NCBI RefSeq assembly: GCF_004364245.1
Contig: NZ_SOAV01000002.1
Coordinates: 658,599-722,598 of the forward strand
Source: Streptomyces sp. BK208
Lineage (GTDB): Bacteria > Actinomycetota > Actinomycetes > Streptomycetales > Streptomycetaceae
DNA length: 64,000 nucleotides
Reading direction: 5' to 3'
This document shows positions 1-8,791 of this stretch, piece by piece. The translations under genes were made by a program, and so were the position numbers. A model generated the notes under the pieces. That model saw nothing but the letters and a program-made list of their open reading frames with translations, ran no database searches and was not told the origin of the DNA. The number at the start of each line of letters is the position of its first letter. Within the stretch, counting starts at the first letter, position 1.

Positions 1-236
1 CGCAGCCGAACCCGCCGTCGCAGCCGCAGCCCGCCCGCGACCCCGCAGTCACAGCCGCAGCCGCAGCGACGGTCGAGTCCGTCGGTGCGCTCGATGCAGG
101 TCGGCGCGCCCGGTTGGCGGGAACCCGCCAGGGCGCCTACCCGCCGCATCCAGGCAACTCCCGTGTCTCGCGGGCCCCCTGAGACTGCTCACAGCACTCG
201 TCACAGCACTCGACGACGACACGAAGAGAGACGTGG
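1..236. other. Unassigned 5' edge, low-complexity CAGCCG-rich
   Basis: No gene is supported here. The first 80 bases are an imperfect run of CAGCCG-type triplets, as found in the Pro/Gln-rich tail of a secreted protein or in intergenic DNA. One plus frame is open from the window edge to a stop near position 180, so the 3' end of a truncated gene cannot be excluded. A short direct repeat, CACAGCACTCG, occurs twice near 190-215, just before the subtilase ribosome site. Confidence 0.3.
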
Positions 237-3200
237 ATGAGCACAGGACCAGTCAGACGCGGGGCGACCCTCCTGTCGGCGGGGCTCGTGATCGCGCTGC
301 TGCCGGCCGGGACGGCGGCGGCACAGGATCCGCCCCCGGACCCGGCGCGCCCCCCGACGGCGGCCGCCCGCACGGCGACCGCGGCCCGCACCGTCACCCT
401 CGTCACCGGTGACCGGGTGACCGTCACCGACCTCGGCGGCGGCCGGAAGACCGTCACGGTCGAGCGGCCCGAGGGCGCCACCGGGGCCGTGCGCACCAGC
501 ACTTCGGGCGGCCGGACCACCGTCGTACCGGACGAGGCACTGCCGTACCTGCGCGACGGCAGCCTCGACGAACGGCTCTTCGACGTCGGGGCGCTGCTGG
601 AGCAGGGGCTCGCCGACACCGAGACCGGCGAGCTGCCGCTGATCGTGACCTACGGCAAGGGCACGCGGGCCGCCACCCCGCGGGGCACCGAGCGCACCCG
701 GGCGCTGCCCAGCGTGCGCGGGGCCGCCGTCGACGCCGACAAGGGGCGGACCTTCTGGCGGGAGTTCACCCGCCGCGGCGCCGGGATCGACGGCGTGTGG
801 CTCGACGGGCGGGTCACCGCCGACATGGCGGAGTCAAACGCCCAGATCGGCACCCCCGAGGCATGGGAGGCCGGACTCACCGGCAAGGGCGTCACCGTGG
901 CCGTACTGGACAGCGGCGTGGACGCCGGGCACCCCGACCTCACGGGGCGGATCGCGCAGAGCAAGAGCTTCATCCCCGGTCAGGAGGTCGCCGACCGGCA
1001 CGGTCACGGCACCCACGTCACCTCCACCGTGGGCGGCAGCGGCGCCGCCTCCGACGGCAAGGAGAAGGGCGTCGCGCCCGGCGCCACCCTCGCGGTCGGC
1101 AAGGTCCTCGACGACGGGGGCTCCGGCAGCGAGTCCGAGATCATCGCCGGCATGGAGTGGGCCGCCCGGGACGTGGACGCCGACATCGTGTCCATGAGCC
1201 TCGGCTCCACGGAGGCAAGCGACGGCACCGACCCGATGGCCGAGGCCGTCAACACCCTCTCCCGCGAGACCGGAGCCCTGTTCGTCATTGCGGCCGGGAA
1301 CACCGGCGCCCCGTCCTCCATAGGCTCGCCCGGCGCGGCGGACGCCGCACTGACCGTGGGCGCCGTCGACTCCGCCGACCAGGCCGCCTGGTTCACCAGC
1401 GCCGGGCCCCGCTACGGCGACAACGCGCTCAAGCCCGACCTGTCGGCCCCGGGCGTCGGCATCCTCGCCGCCCGCTCCCGGCTGGCGGAGGGCACCGGCG
1501 ACTACACCAGCATGGACGGCACGTCGATGGCGACGCCGCACATCGCCGGGGTGGCCGCCCTGCTCGCCGAGGAGCACCCCGACTGGGACGGCGCGCGGCT
1601 CAAGGACGCGCTGATGTCCACGTCGAAGGAGCTGGACGCCCCCGTCCACCAGCTGGGCGCGGGCCGGGTCAGTGTGCCGGACGCCGTCGGTGCCGACGTC
1701 ACCGCGACCGGCAGCGCCGACCTCGGCTTCCACGCCTGGCCGTACGACGACGCCGAACCGGTCACCAGGACCGTCACCTACGCCAACTCCTCCGCCGCCG
1801 ACGTCGAGCTGAAGCTGTCCGTGCGGGGCGCCCCCGAGGGCGTCGCCACCCTCGCCGACACCTCCCTGACGGTCCCCGCGCACGGCACCGCCTCCACCAC
1901 CGTCACCGGCGACGCCTCCAAGGCGCCGGTCGGCAACACCGGCGGGCAGATCGTGGCGGCCGACGCGACCGGGACCACCCTCGCGCACACCGCGTTCGGC
2001 CTGGTCAAGGAGGAGGAGCGGTACACGGTCACCGTGCACGTCAAGGACCGCTCCGGTGCCGCGACACCGGCCGACCTGACCGTCCAGCAGCTCGCCAAGG
2101 GCGTCGACCCGGTCCCCGCGCACGTCGGTGAGTCCGGCACCCTGGAGCTGCGGCTCAAGCCCGGCACGTACAGCCTGTCGTCCTTCCTCGACGTGCGCGG
2201 CAGCCACGGTGCCGACTCCCTCGGCCTCGGCTTCCTCGCCGCGCCGGAGGTCGTCGTCGACCGGGACCGCGAGATCACCCTGGACGGCCGCGAGCTGCGC
2301 GAGATCGCCGCGGACGTCGACCGGCGCACCGAGACCCGGCAGCTCCTCATGGAGTACGACCGCGAGGCGAACGGCTCCGACCTGTTCGGCGCCGTCCAGG
2401 TGCCGCTCACCTACGACAGCATCTTCGCCGCGCCCACGAAGAAGGTCACCGAGGGCGGCTTCGAGTACCGGACCGTGTGGCGGCTCGGCAAGCCGCTGCT
2501 GGAGGTCAAGGGGATCGGCGAGGCCACCGTCCAGTCCGGCGGAACCCTGATCGAGGGCCGCACCCGGCTGCCCCTGGCCGACGTCGGGGACATCGGCGAC
2601 GGGCCCTTCCCGGACGGCGTGCGCGGCAAGGCGGTCCTCGCCCGGCTCACCGACGGGACCGAACCGGCGGCGCTCGCCGCGGCCGCGCAGGACGCCGGCG
2701 TCAAGGCGCTGTTCGTCACCGACGACACCGCCGGACGCCTGATGTCGTACTGGGGCACGGAGGACAACGCCGACCGGCCGCTGCAGATCGCCACGGTCTC
2801 CGCGGCCGACGCCCGCCGGCTGCGCGAGGCCGGACGGGTCGACATGACAGGCACCCGCAACACGCCCTACGTGTACGACCTGTCCGAGGGGCACCGGGGC
2901 GCCGTGCCCGACCGCGACCTCACCTACCGGCCCGGCCACCGCGACCTCGCCGAGCTGCACACCGCGTACCACGGCGCCGAACCGTCCAGCGGCGGCGAGT
3001 TCCGGTACTCGCTCACCGACACCTTCCCGATCGGCCTCGGCTTCCGGGAGCGGATCGACTACCCCGTCCAGCGCACCGAGTACGTGTCCACCGGACCCGG
3101 CCAGCGGTGGCACGAGACCGTGACGAGCGCCGGTGAGGCGCTGGAGGAGCGCGGCGGAGTCGTCGCGTACCGGGGAGGGTCCAACGAGGAGCTGGACTGG

Positions 3201-3887
3201 TTCAAGCCGGTGTGGCACCCCTACCTCGGCACCGGGCTCGGCTGGGGACAGCAGCGCGTCGGCAACCAGCTCCAGTTCAACGCGCCCGGCTGGGGCGACT
3301 CCGGCCCCGACCACACCGGCTTCGGCGACGTGTGGAGCGAGGGGAGCGGCGTGTCGCAGACCACCTCGGTCTACCTGGACGGCGAACTGGTCGACCAAGG
3401 CCCGAGTTCCGCCGCGTACGTCTCCGACGCGCCCGCCGACGAGCACACGTACAAGCTCGTCACCGACACCGCGCTCGACGCGGCGCGGTGGCCGCTCGCG
3501 AGCAAGGGTCACGCCGAGTGGACCTTCCGTTCCGCCGCCACCCCGCAGGACCGGTGGACCTACCTGCCGCTGATCAACCTCTCCTTCGACGTGGACACCG
3601 ACCTCGCGGGGACGGTGCGCGGCGGGAAGAAGCTGCCGGTCGGCCTCGGCGCCTCGTACGTGGTGGGCGCCCCGGACACCGGGACGATCGGCGGCGGCGG
3701 CCTCGAGGTGTCGTACGACGACGGGAAGAGCTGGCAGCAGGTCCGGCTGCACGGCGGTGACGCCTCCTGGAACGGGACGCTGAGCGTGCCGCGCCACGCC
3801 GAGCACGTCTCGCTGCGGGCCACGGCGCACGACGACCGGGGCGGCTCGGTCACGCAGGAGATCGTGCGGGCGGTGGCGGTGCGGTAG
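237..3887 (+). CDS. Large secreted subtilisin-family (S8) serine peptidase
   Basis: A secreted serine endopeptidase of 1216 aa, about three times a plain subtilisin. Residues 1-29 are a Sec signal (RR, hydrophobic core, cut after TAAA). Residues 30-200 look like the propeptide region, including the TLVTGDRV segment seen in large Streptomyces subtilases. The catalytic domain spans about 205-470 with Asp225 (VLDSGVD), His257 (GHGTHV), oxyanion Asn355 (AAGNTG) and Ser430 (GTSMATPH), so it should be active. The remaining 740 residues are beta-rich and include a PA-like stretch near 790-830, probably for substrate binding. The ATG at 237 follows a GAAGAGAG ribosome site. It is monocistronic and ends at a strong hairpin. 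The substrate cannot be told from sequence. Confidence 0.93.
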   Translation: MSTGPVRRGATLLSAGLVIALLPAGTAAAQDPPPDPARPPTAAARTATAARTVTLVTGDRVTVTDLGGGRKTVTVERPEGATGAVRTSTSGGRTTVVPDEALPYLRDGSLDERLFDVGALLEQGLADTETGELPLIVTYGKGTRAATPRGTERTRALPSVRGAAVDADKGRTFWREFTRRGAGIDGVWLDGRVTADMAESNAQIGTPEAWEAGLTGKGVTVAVLDSGVDAGHPDLTGRIAQSKSFIPGQEVADRHGHGTHVTSTVGGSGAASDGKEKGVAPGATLAVGKVLDDGGSGSESEIIAGMEWAARDVDADIVSMSLGSTEASDGTDPMAEAVNTLSRETGALFVIAAGNTGAPSSIGSPGAADAALTVGAVDSADQAAWFTSAGPRYGDNALKPDLSAPGVGILAARSRLAEGTGDYTSMDGTSMATPHIAGVAALLAEEHPDWDGARLKDALMSTSKELDAPVHQLGAGRVSVPDAVGADVTATGSADLGFHAWPYDDAEPVTRTVTYANSSAADVELKLSVRGAPEGVATLADTSLTVPAHGTASTTVTGDASKAPVGNTGGQIVAADATGTTLAHTAFGLVKEEERYTVTVHVKDRSGAATPADLTVQQLAKGVDPVPAHVGESGTLELRLKPGTYSLSSFLDVRGSHGADSLGLGFLAAPEVVVDRDREITLDGRELREIAADVDRRTETRQLLMEYDREANGSDLFGAVQVPLTYDSIFAAPTKKVTEGGFEYRTVWRLGKPLLEVKGIGEATVQSGGTLIEGRTRLPLADVGDIGDGPFPDGVRGKAVLARLTDGTEPAALAAAAQDAGVKALFVTDDTAGRLMSYWGTEDNADRPLQIATVSAADARRLREAGRVDMTGTRNTPYVYDLSEGHRGAVPDRDLTYRPGHRDLAELHTAYHGAEPSSGGEFRYSLTDTFPIGLGFRERIDYPVQRTEYVSTGPGQRWHETVTSAGEALEERGGVVAYRGGSNEELDWFKPVWHPYLGTGLGWGQQRVGNQLQFNAPGWGDSGPDHTGFGDVWSEGSGVSQTTSVYLDGELVDQGPSSAAYVSDAPADEHTYKLVTDTALDAARWPLASKGHAEWTFRSAATPQDRWTYLPLINLSFDVDTDLAGTVRGGKKLPVGLGASYVVGAPDTGTIGGGGLEVSYDDGKSWQQVRLHGGDASWNGTLSVPRHAEHVSLRATAHDDRGGSVTQEIVRAVAVR

Positions 3888-3928
3888 GCCGCGGCCGTTC
3901 GGCGCCCGTGCCCGGGCGCGGACACGCG

Positions 3929-3967
3929 GACGGCGCCGCCTCCCTGGGACGGGGAGGCGGCGCCGTC
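3929..3967. terminator. Bidirectional terminator between subtilase and small peptide gene
   Basis: A perfect 16-bp stem (3929-3944 with 3952-3967) and a 7-nt loop. It lies 42 nt after the plus-strand subtilase stop and 15 nt after the minus-strand peptide-gene stop, so it can end both transcripts. Confidence 0.8.
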
Positions 3968-3981
3968 GGGTTCTCGGACCG

Positions 3982-4041
3982 TCAGACCAGCCAGCCGACG
4001 AAGTGGACGAGGCCGGCGAGGATGTCGGTGAGAAGGTTCAT
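3982..4041 (-). CDS. 19-residue hydrophobic peptide (putative membrane microprotein)
   Basis: This very short frame reads MNLLTDILAGLVHFVGWLV and then stops. Its ATG is preceded by a near-perfect Shine-Dalgarno AAGGAG ten bases upstream, and the terminator at 3929-3967 follows 15 bases after the stop. It is therefore bounded like a gene despite its size. The peptide is an amphipathic or membrane helix with one Asp, one His and one Trp. I recall similar tiny hydrophobic proteins in other Streptomyces genomes but know no function. It could be a membrane-active peptide, a regulator of a membrane partner, or a type I toxin-like peptide. It lies 131 nt beyond the carboxyltransferase stop on the same strand, so it may be the last cistron there or have its own promoter. 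Confidence 0.6.
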   Translation of the reverse strand: MNLLTDILAGLVHFVGWLV

Positions 4042-4172
4042 GATCGTGCAGCTCCTTGCGCTGTTCATGTGCGGGACCCGCGGGGCCCCGCCGGGACGTA
4101 CTCGGGACATGTGCGCCGACTACGGTCTGCAGCCCGTCGTTCGCACACCGTAAGTATCGTTGGTCCCTGCAG

Positions 4173-5567
4173 TCACATGCGCTCTCCAGAGCGACGATCA
4201 CCTGTTCCAGGGAACAACTGCTCGCTTGTTCGGATCACGCCAAGTTCGGCCAACTCCTGGGGTGTGATGCGCAGTTGTTCGGCCGTCGTCTCCGCTTCCT
4301 CCGGCGGGCGCTTGAGGATCGCGGCGGCGTGCTCCGGGGCGATGACGGAGAAGTAGCTGTCCGGGGTGGCCCAGGCGGCACCGGGCGCGGCCAGGGCCAG
4401 CGCCCCGCCGGAGCCGCCTTCGCCGATCACCAGCGTGGTGACCGGCGTGCGTACCGAGGCCACGGCTCCGAACAGGTCCGCGATCGCCGGTCCCGCCCCC
4501 TGCCGCTCCGCCTCCGCGTCGTTGGCCGCGCCCGGCGTGTCCACCAGGGTCAGCACCGGGATGCCGAGCCGGTCCGCGAGGTGGATCAGCCGGGTCGCGG
4601 TGCGGTACCCGGCGGGCCGGGTCGCCGTGCCCGTCTGGGCGGCGTAGGCGACCGTCCGCCCCGCGTGCTCGCCGAAGCCGCAGAGCATGCCCTCCGGGTC
4701 CCGGCCCCCGCAGCGGTCCCCGGACAGGGCGACGCGGTCGGTGAAGTAGGCGTCCAGGTACGCCCGGGCGCGCGGGCGTCCGGGAGCGCGGGCCCGCAGT
4801 ACCGCGTCCCAGCCGCCGGACGGCAGGTCCCGCGCGCCCAGCGGTTCCGGCACCGGCGCCGGGTCGCCGGAGGGCGCCGTCAGCAGGCGCAGCCACCGCC
4901 CCAGCGTCGCGCGCAGCTCCCCGGCCGGTACGACGGCGTCCACGCTGCCCGCCGCCAGCTGCGCCTCGGCCGTGTACGCCGCCGGGTCGGCGTCCGGCGG
5001 CCGGACCCGCGAACCGGCGAAGCCGACCTGGGCGCCGGGCAGCGCGAGGACCACGTCGGCGCCCGCGCCCAGCGTCGCCCAGCCGCCCCCGGTCGCCGGG
5101 TCCCGCACCACCGCGACCTGCGCGAGCCCGGCCGCCCGGGTGAGCGCCGACTGCCGGGCCACCCGCTGGAGCTGGGTCAGCGCGAGCATCCCCTCCTGCA
5201 TCCGGCTGCCGCCGGTGGCGACCAACGGCACGACCGGCAGGCGGTGTTCGCGTGCGTACGTGTACGCCGCCTCCAGCCGGTCGCCGGTACGGCTGCCCAG
5301 TGAGCCGCCCAGGAAGCCGAACTCGAAGGAGATCAGCACGGCCGGGGTGCCCCCGACGCGGCCGGTGCCGCACACGACGGACTCCTCCTCGCCGGTCCGC
5401 CCGGCGGCGCGGGCCCGCGCGGCGTCGTAGCCGGGCCAGCCGAGGGGGCCGTCGGGCGGCCACGCGCCGTCCGGGTGGGGGAGTTCGGTGAAGGGCGGGG
5501 CGTCGGTGACGAGGGCGAGGAACTCCCGCGCGCTCGCGCGTCCGGCCGCGGCCGGGCCCTCAGCCAC
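4173..5567 (-). CDS. Fused AccD/AccA-type carboxyltransferase
   Basis: A 464-aa protein joining both halves of an acyl-CoA carboxyltransferase. The beta (AccD-like) half at about 75-215 has FGFLGGSLGS and GGSRMQEGM. The alpha (AccA-like) half at about 255-455 has LVDTPGAANDAEAE and IGEGGSGGALAL. The crotonase-fold oxyanion loops are present, but the Cys4 zinc ribbon of typical bacterial AccD is absent. No biotin carboxylase or biotin carrier gene is nearby. The GTG start overlaps the end of matB by 8 bases, which implies translational coupling. Given MatB and MatC, malonyl-CoA or methylmalonyl-CoA is the likely ligand. The protein could act as a decarboxylase or transcarboxylase, or supply the carboxyltransferase step to biotin subunits encoded elsewhere. 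Family membership is firm; the reaction is inferred. Confidence 0.85.
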   Translation of the reverse strand: MAEGPAAAGRASAREFLALVTDAPPFTELPHPDGAWPPDGPLGWPGYDAARARAAGRTGEEESVVCGTGRVGGTPAVLISFEFGFLGGSLGSRTGDRLEAAYTYAREHRLPVVPLVATGGSRMQEGMLALTQLQRVARQSALTRAAGLAQVAVVRDPATGGGWATLGAGADVVLALPGAQVGFAGSRVRPPDADPAAYTAEAQLAAGSVDAVVPAGELRATLGRWLRLLTAPSGDPAPVPEPLGARDLPSGGWDAVLRARAPGRPRARAYLDAYFTDRVALSGDRCGGRDPEGMLCGFGEHAGRTVAYAAQTGTATRPAGYRTATRLIHLADRLGIPVLTLVDTPGAANDAEAERQGAGPAIADLFGAVASVRTPVTTLVIGEGGSGGALALAAPGAAWATPDSYFSVIAPEHAAAILKRPPEEAETTAEQLRITPQELAELGVIRTSEQLFPGTGDRRSGERM

Positions 5568-7017
5568 GGTCGAGCGCCCGCTTCATGATCTTCCCCATGT
5601 CGTTGCGGGGCAGCGCCTCCAGGTACCGGACGACGCGGGGCCGCTTGTGCGGGGCGAGCCGGGCCGCGACATGGCCGGCCAGCGTGTCCAGGGCGGGCGG
5701 CGCGGCGGGGTCGGCCGGGACGATCCAGGCCACGATCCGCTCCCCGAGGTCGGGGTCGGGCTCCCCGGTGACGGCGGCCTCCCGCACCGCCGGGTGTTCG
5801 AGGAGGGCGTTCTCGATCTCCCCGGCGCCGATCTTGTAGCCGCCGCTCTTGATCAGGTCGGTGGCCTTGCGGCCGACGATGCGGACATAGCCGTCGGGCT
5901 CGCGCACCGCCATGTCGCCGGTGCGGAAGAAGCCGTCCTCGGTGAAGGCGGCGGCGGTGGCGTCGGGGCGGTTCAGGTACTCGGTGAACAGGTTCGGGCC
6001 GCGTACCTGGATCTCGCCGACGCTCTCCCCGTCCAGCGCCGCGATCGGCGTGCCGTCCTCCTCCACGAGCCGCAGCTCCACACCGGGCAGCGGCACGCCC
6101 ACCGTCCCCGCGCGCGGCTCGCCGTCGGCGCGCACGCTGGTGTTCATCAGCGTCTCCGTCATGCCGTACCGCTCGATCACCCGCCGTCCGGTCGCGGCGG
6201 CGATGCGCTCGTGGTCGTGCACGGGCAGCGCGGCCGACCCCGACACCAGCAGCCGCGCCCCGGCGAGGCCCTTCACCAGCTCCGGGTCGCCGGGGAGCGT
6301 CTCGGCGATCCGGTGGTACATCGTCGGTACGCCGAACAGCATGGTCGCGCCGTCGTTCAGCTCCCGCGCCGCGCCCTCGGTGGAGAACCTGCCCAGGTGC
6401 CGTACGGACCCGCCCCGGCGCAGCGGGCCGAGGACGCCGAGGACCAGGCCGTGCACGTGGAACAGCGGCAGCCCCTGCACCAGTACGTCGTCGCCGGTCC
6501 ACTCCCACGCGTCGGCGAGCGCGTCCAGGGTCGTCGACAGCGCCCGCCGGGGGATGACGGCGCCCTTGGGCGGTCCGGTGGTGCCGGAGGTGTAGACGAC
6601 GAGCGCGGGATCGCCCTCGCCGGCGCGGTCCTCGGGGACGGTCCCGCGCGCCCGCACGTCCACGTCGACGCGCTCCAGGGCGGCGAGGGCGGGCGGGAGC
6701 CCGGCGTCCGGGGGCGCCAGGACGAGGGAGGGGGTGCTGTCGGTGAGGATGTGCGCGAGTTCGCCGTCGCCGGACTTCGGGTTGAGGGGGACGGCGGCGG
6801 CCCCGGCCAGCAGGGTCGCCACCACGGCGACGGCGGTCTCCACCACCGGGGCCGCCCAGACCGCGACCCGGCGGGCACCGCCGATCCGCCCGGCCGTGGC
6901 GCCCGCCGCGGCGGCGAGTTCCGCGTAGGTCAGGGAGCGCTCGCCGAACCGCAGCGCGGGCCGTTCGCCCGGAGCGCCGGTCGGGGCCGGGGTGAGGGCC
7001 GGGAAGAGAGAGGACAC
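5560..7017 (-). CDS. matB: Malonyl-CoA synthetase (MatB)
   Basis: ATP-dependent ligation of malonate, and in the S. coelicolor homologue also methylmalonate, to CoA in the cytosol. The 485-aa adenylating enzyme shows the P-loop-like VVYTSGTTGPPKG near residue 165, the YGMTET motif near 285, FRTGDMA near 370 and the C-terminal catalytic Lys in NDMGKIMK near 477. The sequence is nearly the one I remember for structurally studied S. coelicolor MatB, so the name is well supported. The product feeds fatty-acid and polyketide extender-unit pools. It lies between matC and the carboxyltransferase gene on the same strand and overlaps the latter. Confidence 0.95.
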   Translation of the reverse strand: MSSLFPALTPAPTGAPGERPALRFGERSLTYAELAAAAGATAGRIGGARRVAVWAAPVVETAVAVVATLLAGAAAVPLNPKSGDGELAHILTDSTPSLVLAPPDAGLPPALAALERVDVDVRARGTVPEDRAGEGDPALVVYTSGTTGPPKGAVIPRRALSTTLDALADAWEWTGDDVLVQGLPLFHVHGLVLGVLGPLRRGGSVRHLGRFSTEGAARELNDGATMLFGVPTMYHRIAETLPGDPELVKGLAGARLLVSGSAALPVHDHERIAAATGRRVIERYGMTETLMNTSVRADGEPRAGTVGVPLPGVELRLVEEDGTPIAALDGESVGEIQVRGPNLFTEYLNRPDATAAAFTEDGFFRTGDMAVREPDGYVRIVGRKATDLIKSGGYKIGAGEIENALLEHPAVREAAVTGEPDPDLGERIVAWIVPADPAAPPALDTLAGHVAARLAPHKRPRVVRYLEALPRNDMGKIMKRALDRG

Positions 7018-7080
7018 GCGGAGTACTCCTTAGCTGGTGCCTGCGAGCTGTTGCCCGGGAGCTGTCGTTCAAGGCTGCCG

Positions 7081-7110
7081 GATCGCGCCGGATCGCGCCG
7101 GATCGCGCCG
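7081..7110. repeat. Three tandem copies of GATCGCGCCG between matC and matB
   Basis: Three identical 10-bp units, followed by GATCCG, fill a third of the 107-nt gap between the matC stop and the matB start. The first unit is preceded by CTGCCG, a decayed partial copy. No stem is strong enough to call a terminator. Copy number probably varies between strains. Confidence 0.75.
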
Positions 7111-7124
7111 GATCCGCCAGGGGC

Positions 7125-8549
7125 CTACCCGAATCCGGGCACGACCAGCACCAGCCAGGCCAGCGCCGGCACGGCCGCCACCACGATCCCCCCGTAGACC
7201 ATCAACTGGCGGAAGAAACGGTCGCGGTCCACGTCCGGGGCCGCGGCCAGCACCAGCGCGCCGTTCGTCGAGAACGGGCTGACGTCCACCACCGTCGCCG
7301 ACACCGCCAGCGCCGCCACCATGCCGACCGCCCCGATCTCGCCCTGCGCGAGGAAGGGCACCGCCAGCGGGATCAGCGCGCCCATGATGCCCACGGAGGA
7401 GGCGAAGGCCGACACGATCGCGCCGATGTAGCAGAGCAGCACGGCGGCCAGCAGCGGGACGCCGATGCCGCCGACGCCCTCACCGGCCCAGGTGATGGTG
7501 CCCATCTCCTCCAGCACCCCGACGTAGGTGAGGACACCGCAGATCAGCAGCACCGTGGACCAGGCGATCTCGCCGACGGCGCGGCGGCTGTCGTCCGGCC
7601 AGACGGTGCTCAGTACGACGGCGAGGGAGACCGCGGTCAGACCGGCGTCCAGGTCGAAGCCGAGGACGGCCACGACCAGGGCGACCAGCGCGACCAGGGT
7701 GGCGATCCGGGACGGGGTGAGGCCGAGGCCGGTGCCTTCGCCACCGCCGGTCTCCCGGTCGGGGCGGAGGGCCACGGCGGCCGCAGCGGTGCCTCCGGTG
7801 CGGCCGTCCGTCACCGTGCCGGCGTCCGTGCCCGTGCCCGCGTCCGTACTCGCGTCCGTACCGGTCCCGGCGGCGGGGCCCCTGCCGGTGGGTTCCGCGC
7901 CGCGGCCCGGGGCGCCGTCGTCCTCGGGCGTCACCGCCCCGCGCGCCCACAGCTTCCGCCCGCCGAGCACCGCGAACAGCACGGCGGCGATGAGGAGGTT
8001 GGCGGCCAGTGAGGCGAGGAACAGGCCGATCTCGCTGCCGGGGAGCTTCTCCCGTTCCACGATGCCGTTGACGATCGAGCCGTAGATGCTGATCGGTGAG
8101 AATCCGCCGGCCTGCGCGCCGTGCACCACCATCGTGCCCATCAGCAGCGGGCTGATCGAGTACCGGGTGGCGAAGCTCAGGGCGACCGGCGCGACGATCG
8201 CGACCGCGGCCGGGCTGACCGCGCCGATCGCCGTGAGCGCGCCGGTGAGCGCGAACATCACCCACGGGATCAGCGCGACCCGGCCCCGCACCAGCCGGAC
8301 GGCCGCGTGCACCAGCCAGTCGGTGGTGCCGTTGGCCCGGGCGATGGCGAAGAGATAGGTGACCCCGACGAGGACGACGAACAGGTCACCGGGGAAGCCG
8401 GCGAAGATGCCGTCCGCGTCGAGGTCGGCGACGAGCGTGCCCACCCCGAACGCGGCGGCGAAGGCGAGCGCGCCCATGTTGACCGAGCGGGTGGTGGCGA
8501 TGACGAACACCACGACGAGGACGAGGATCGAGACGAGTTCGGGGGACAT
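7125..8549 (-). CDS. matC: MatC-type dicarboxylate (malonate) transporter
   Basis: An integral membrane carrier of 474 aa, probably taking up malonate or a related dicarboxylate. The N-terminal half is the MatC-type domain: several helices and the segment THGAQAGGFSPIS-like VHGAQAGGFSPISIYG near residue 155. A second block of helices fills 285-470. Residues about 210-275 are a Gly/Thr/Asp-rich cytoplasmic linker (GTGTDASTDAGTGTD) typical of high-GC inserts. I start at the ATG at 8549 (MSPELVSI), directly at the first helix; the frame is open upstream but that stretch runs into the operator region. It faces matR, with palindromic sites between them. Confidence 0.85.
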   Translation of the reverse strand: MSPELVSILVLVVVFVIATTRSVNMGALAFAAAFGVGTLVADLDADGIFAGFPGDLFVVLVGVTYLFAIARANGTTDWLVHAAVRLVRGRVALIPWVMFALTGALTAIGAVSPAAVAIVAPVALSFATRYSISPLLMGTMVVHGAQAGGFSPISIYGSIVNGIVEREKLPGSEIGLFLASLAANLLIAAVLFAVLGGRKLWARGAVTPEDDGAPGRGAEPTGRGPAAGTGTDASTDAGTGTDAGTVTDGRTGGTAAAAVALRPDRETGGGEGTGLGLTPSRIATLVALVALVVAVLGFDLDAGLTAVSLAVVLSTVWPDDSRRAVGEIAWSTVLLICGVLTYVGVLEEMGTITWAGEGVGGIGVPLLAAVLLCYIGAIVSAFASSVGIMGALIPLAVPFLAQGEIGAVGMVAALAVSATVVDVSPFSTNGALVLAAAPDVDRDRFFRQLMVYGGIVVAAVPALAWLVLVVPGFG

Positions 8550-8629
8550 GCGGGGGCTCCCGAGTGCTGACCTGACGATTGTCTTGATGGGGGGTGAGGA
8601 CGACGGCGAGGACGAGAACGAGGGCCCAT

Positions 8630-8658
8630 CCAAGTGGCCGAGTGGATGAGCCACTTGG
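8630..8658. promoter_or_regulatory. Inverted repeat, candidate MatR operator near matC
   Basis: Perfect 9-bp arms CCAAGTGGC (8630-8638) and GCCACTTGG (8650-8658) are separated by 11 bases in the divergent matC-matR gap. The AGCCACTT half is repeated in the second site at 8729-8736. Confidence 0.55.
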
Positions 8659-8719
8659 AGGGTGCGGTTGGCTGGTCAGCGTGGGCCCGGTCCCGGCCGG
8701 CGTCAAGGGGTCGGGCAAC

Positions 8720-8736
8720 AATTGGCTCAGCCACTT
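8720..8736. promoter_or_regulatory. Near-perfect 17-bp palindrome, candidate MatR operator
   Basis: AATTGGCTCAGCCACTT contains the perfect inner palindrome TGGCTcAGCCA and breaks symmetry at one outer pair. It lies 55 bases before the matR ATG. FadR-subfamily GntR proteins bind short palindromes of this size, and the same half-site occurs at 8650-8658. Confidence 0.6.
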
Positions 8737-8791
8737 CACCACCGGACCGCCCCTCGGCCCGGTGCTACGCTCCGGCCGGGAGGGGGATCTC

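Noticed and set aside
834..3830. A 998-codon open frame on the minus strand opposite the subtilase gene
   Set aside because: It is an antisense shadow caused by high GC. Its translation is low-complexity Gly/Val/Arg and the plus-strand frame has signal, triad and codon bias.
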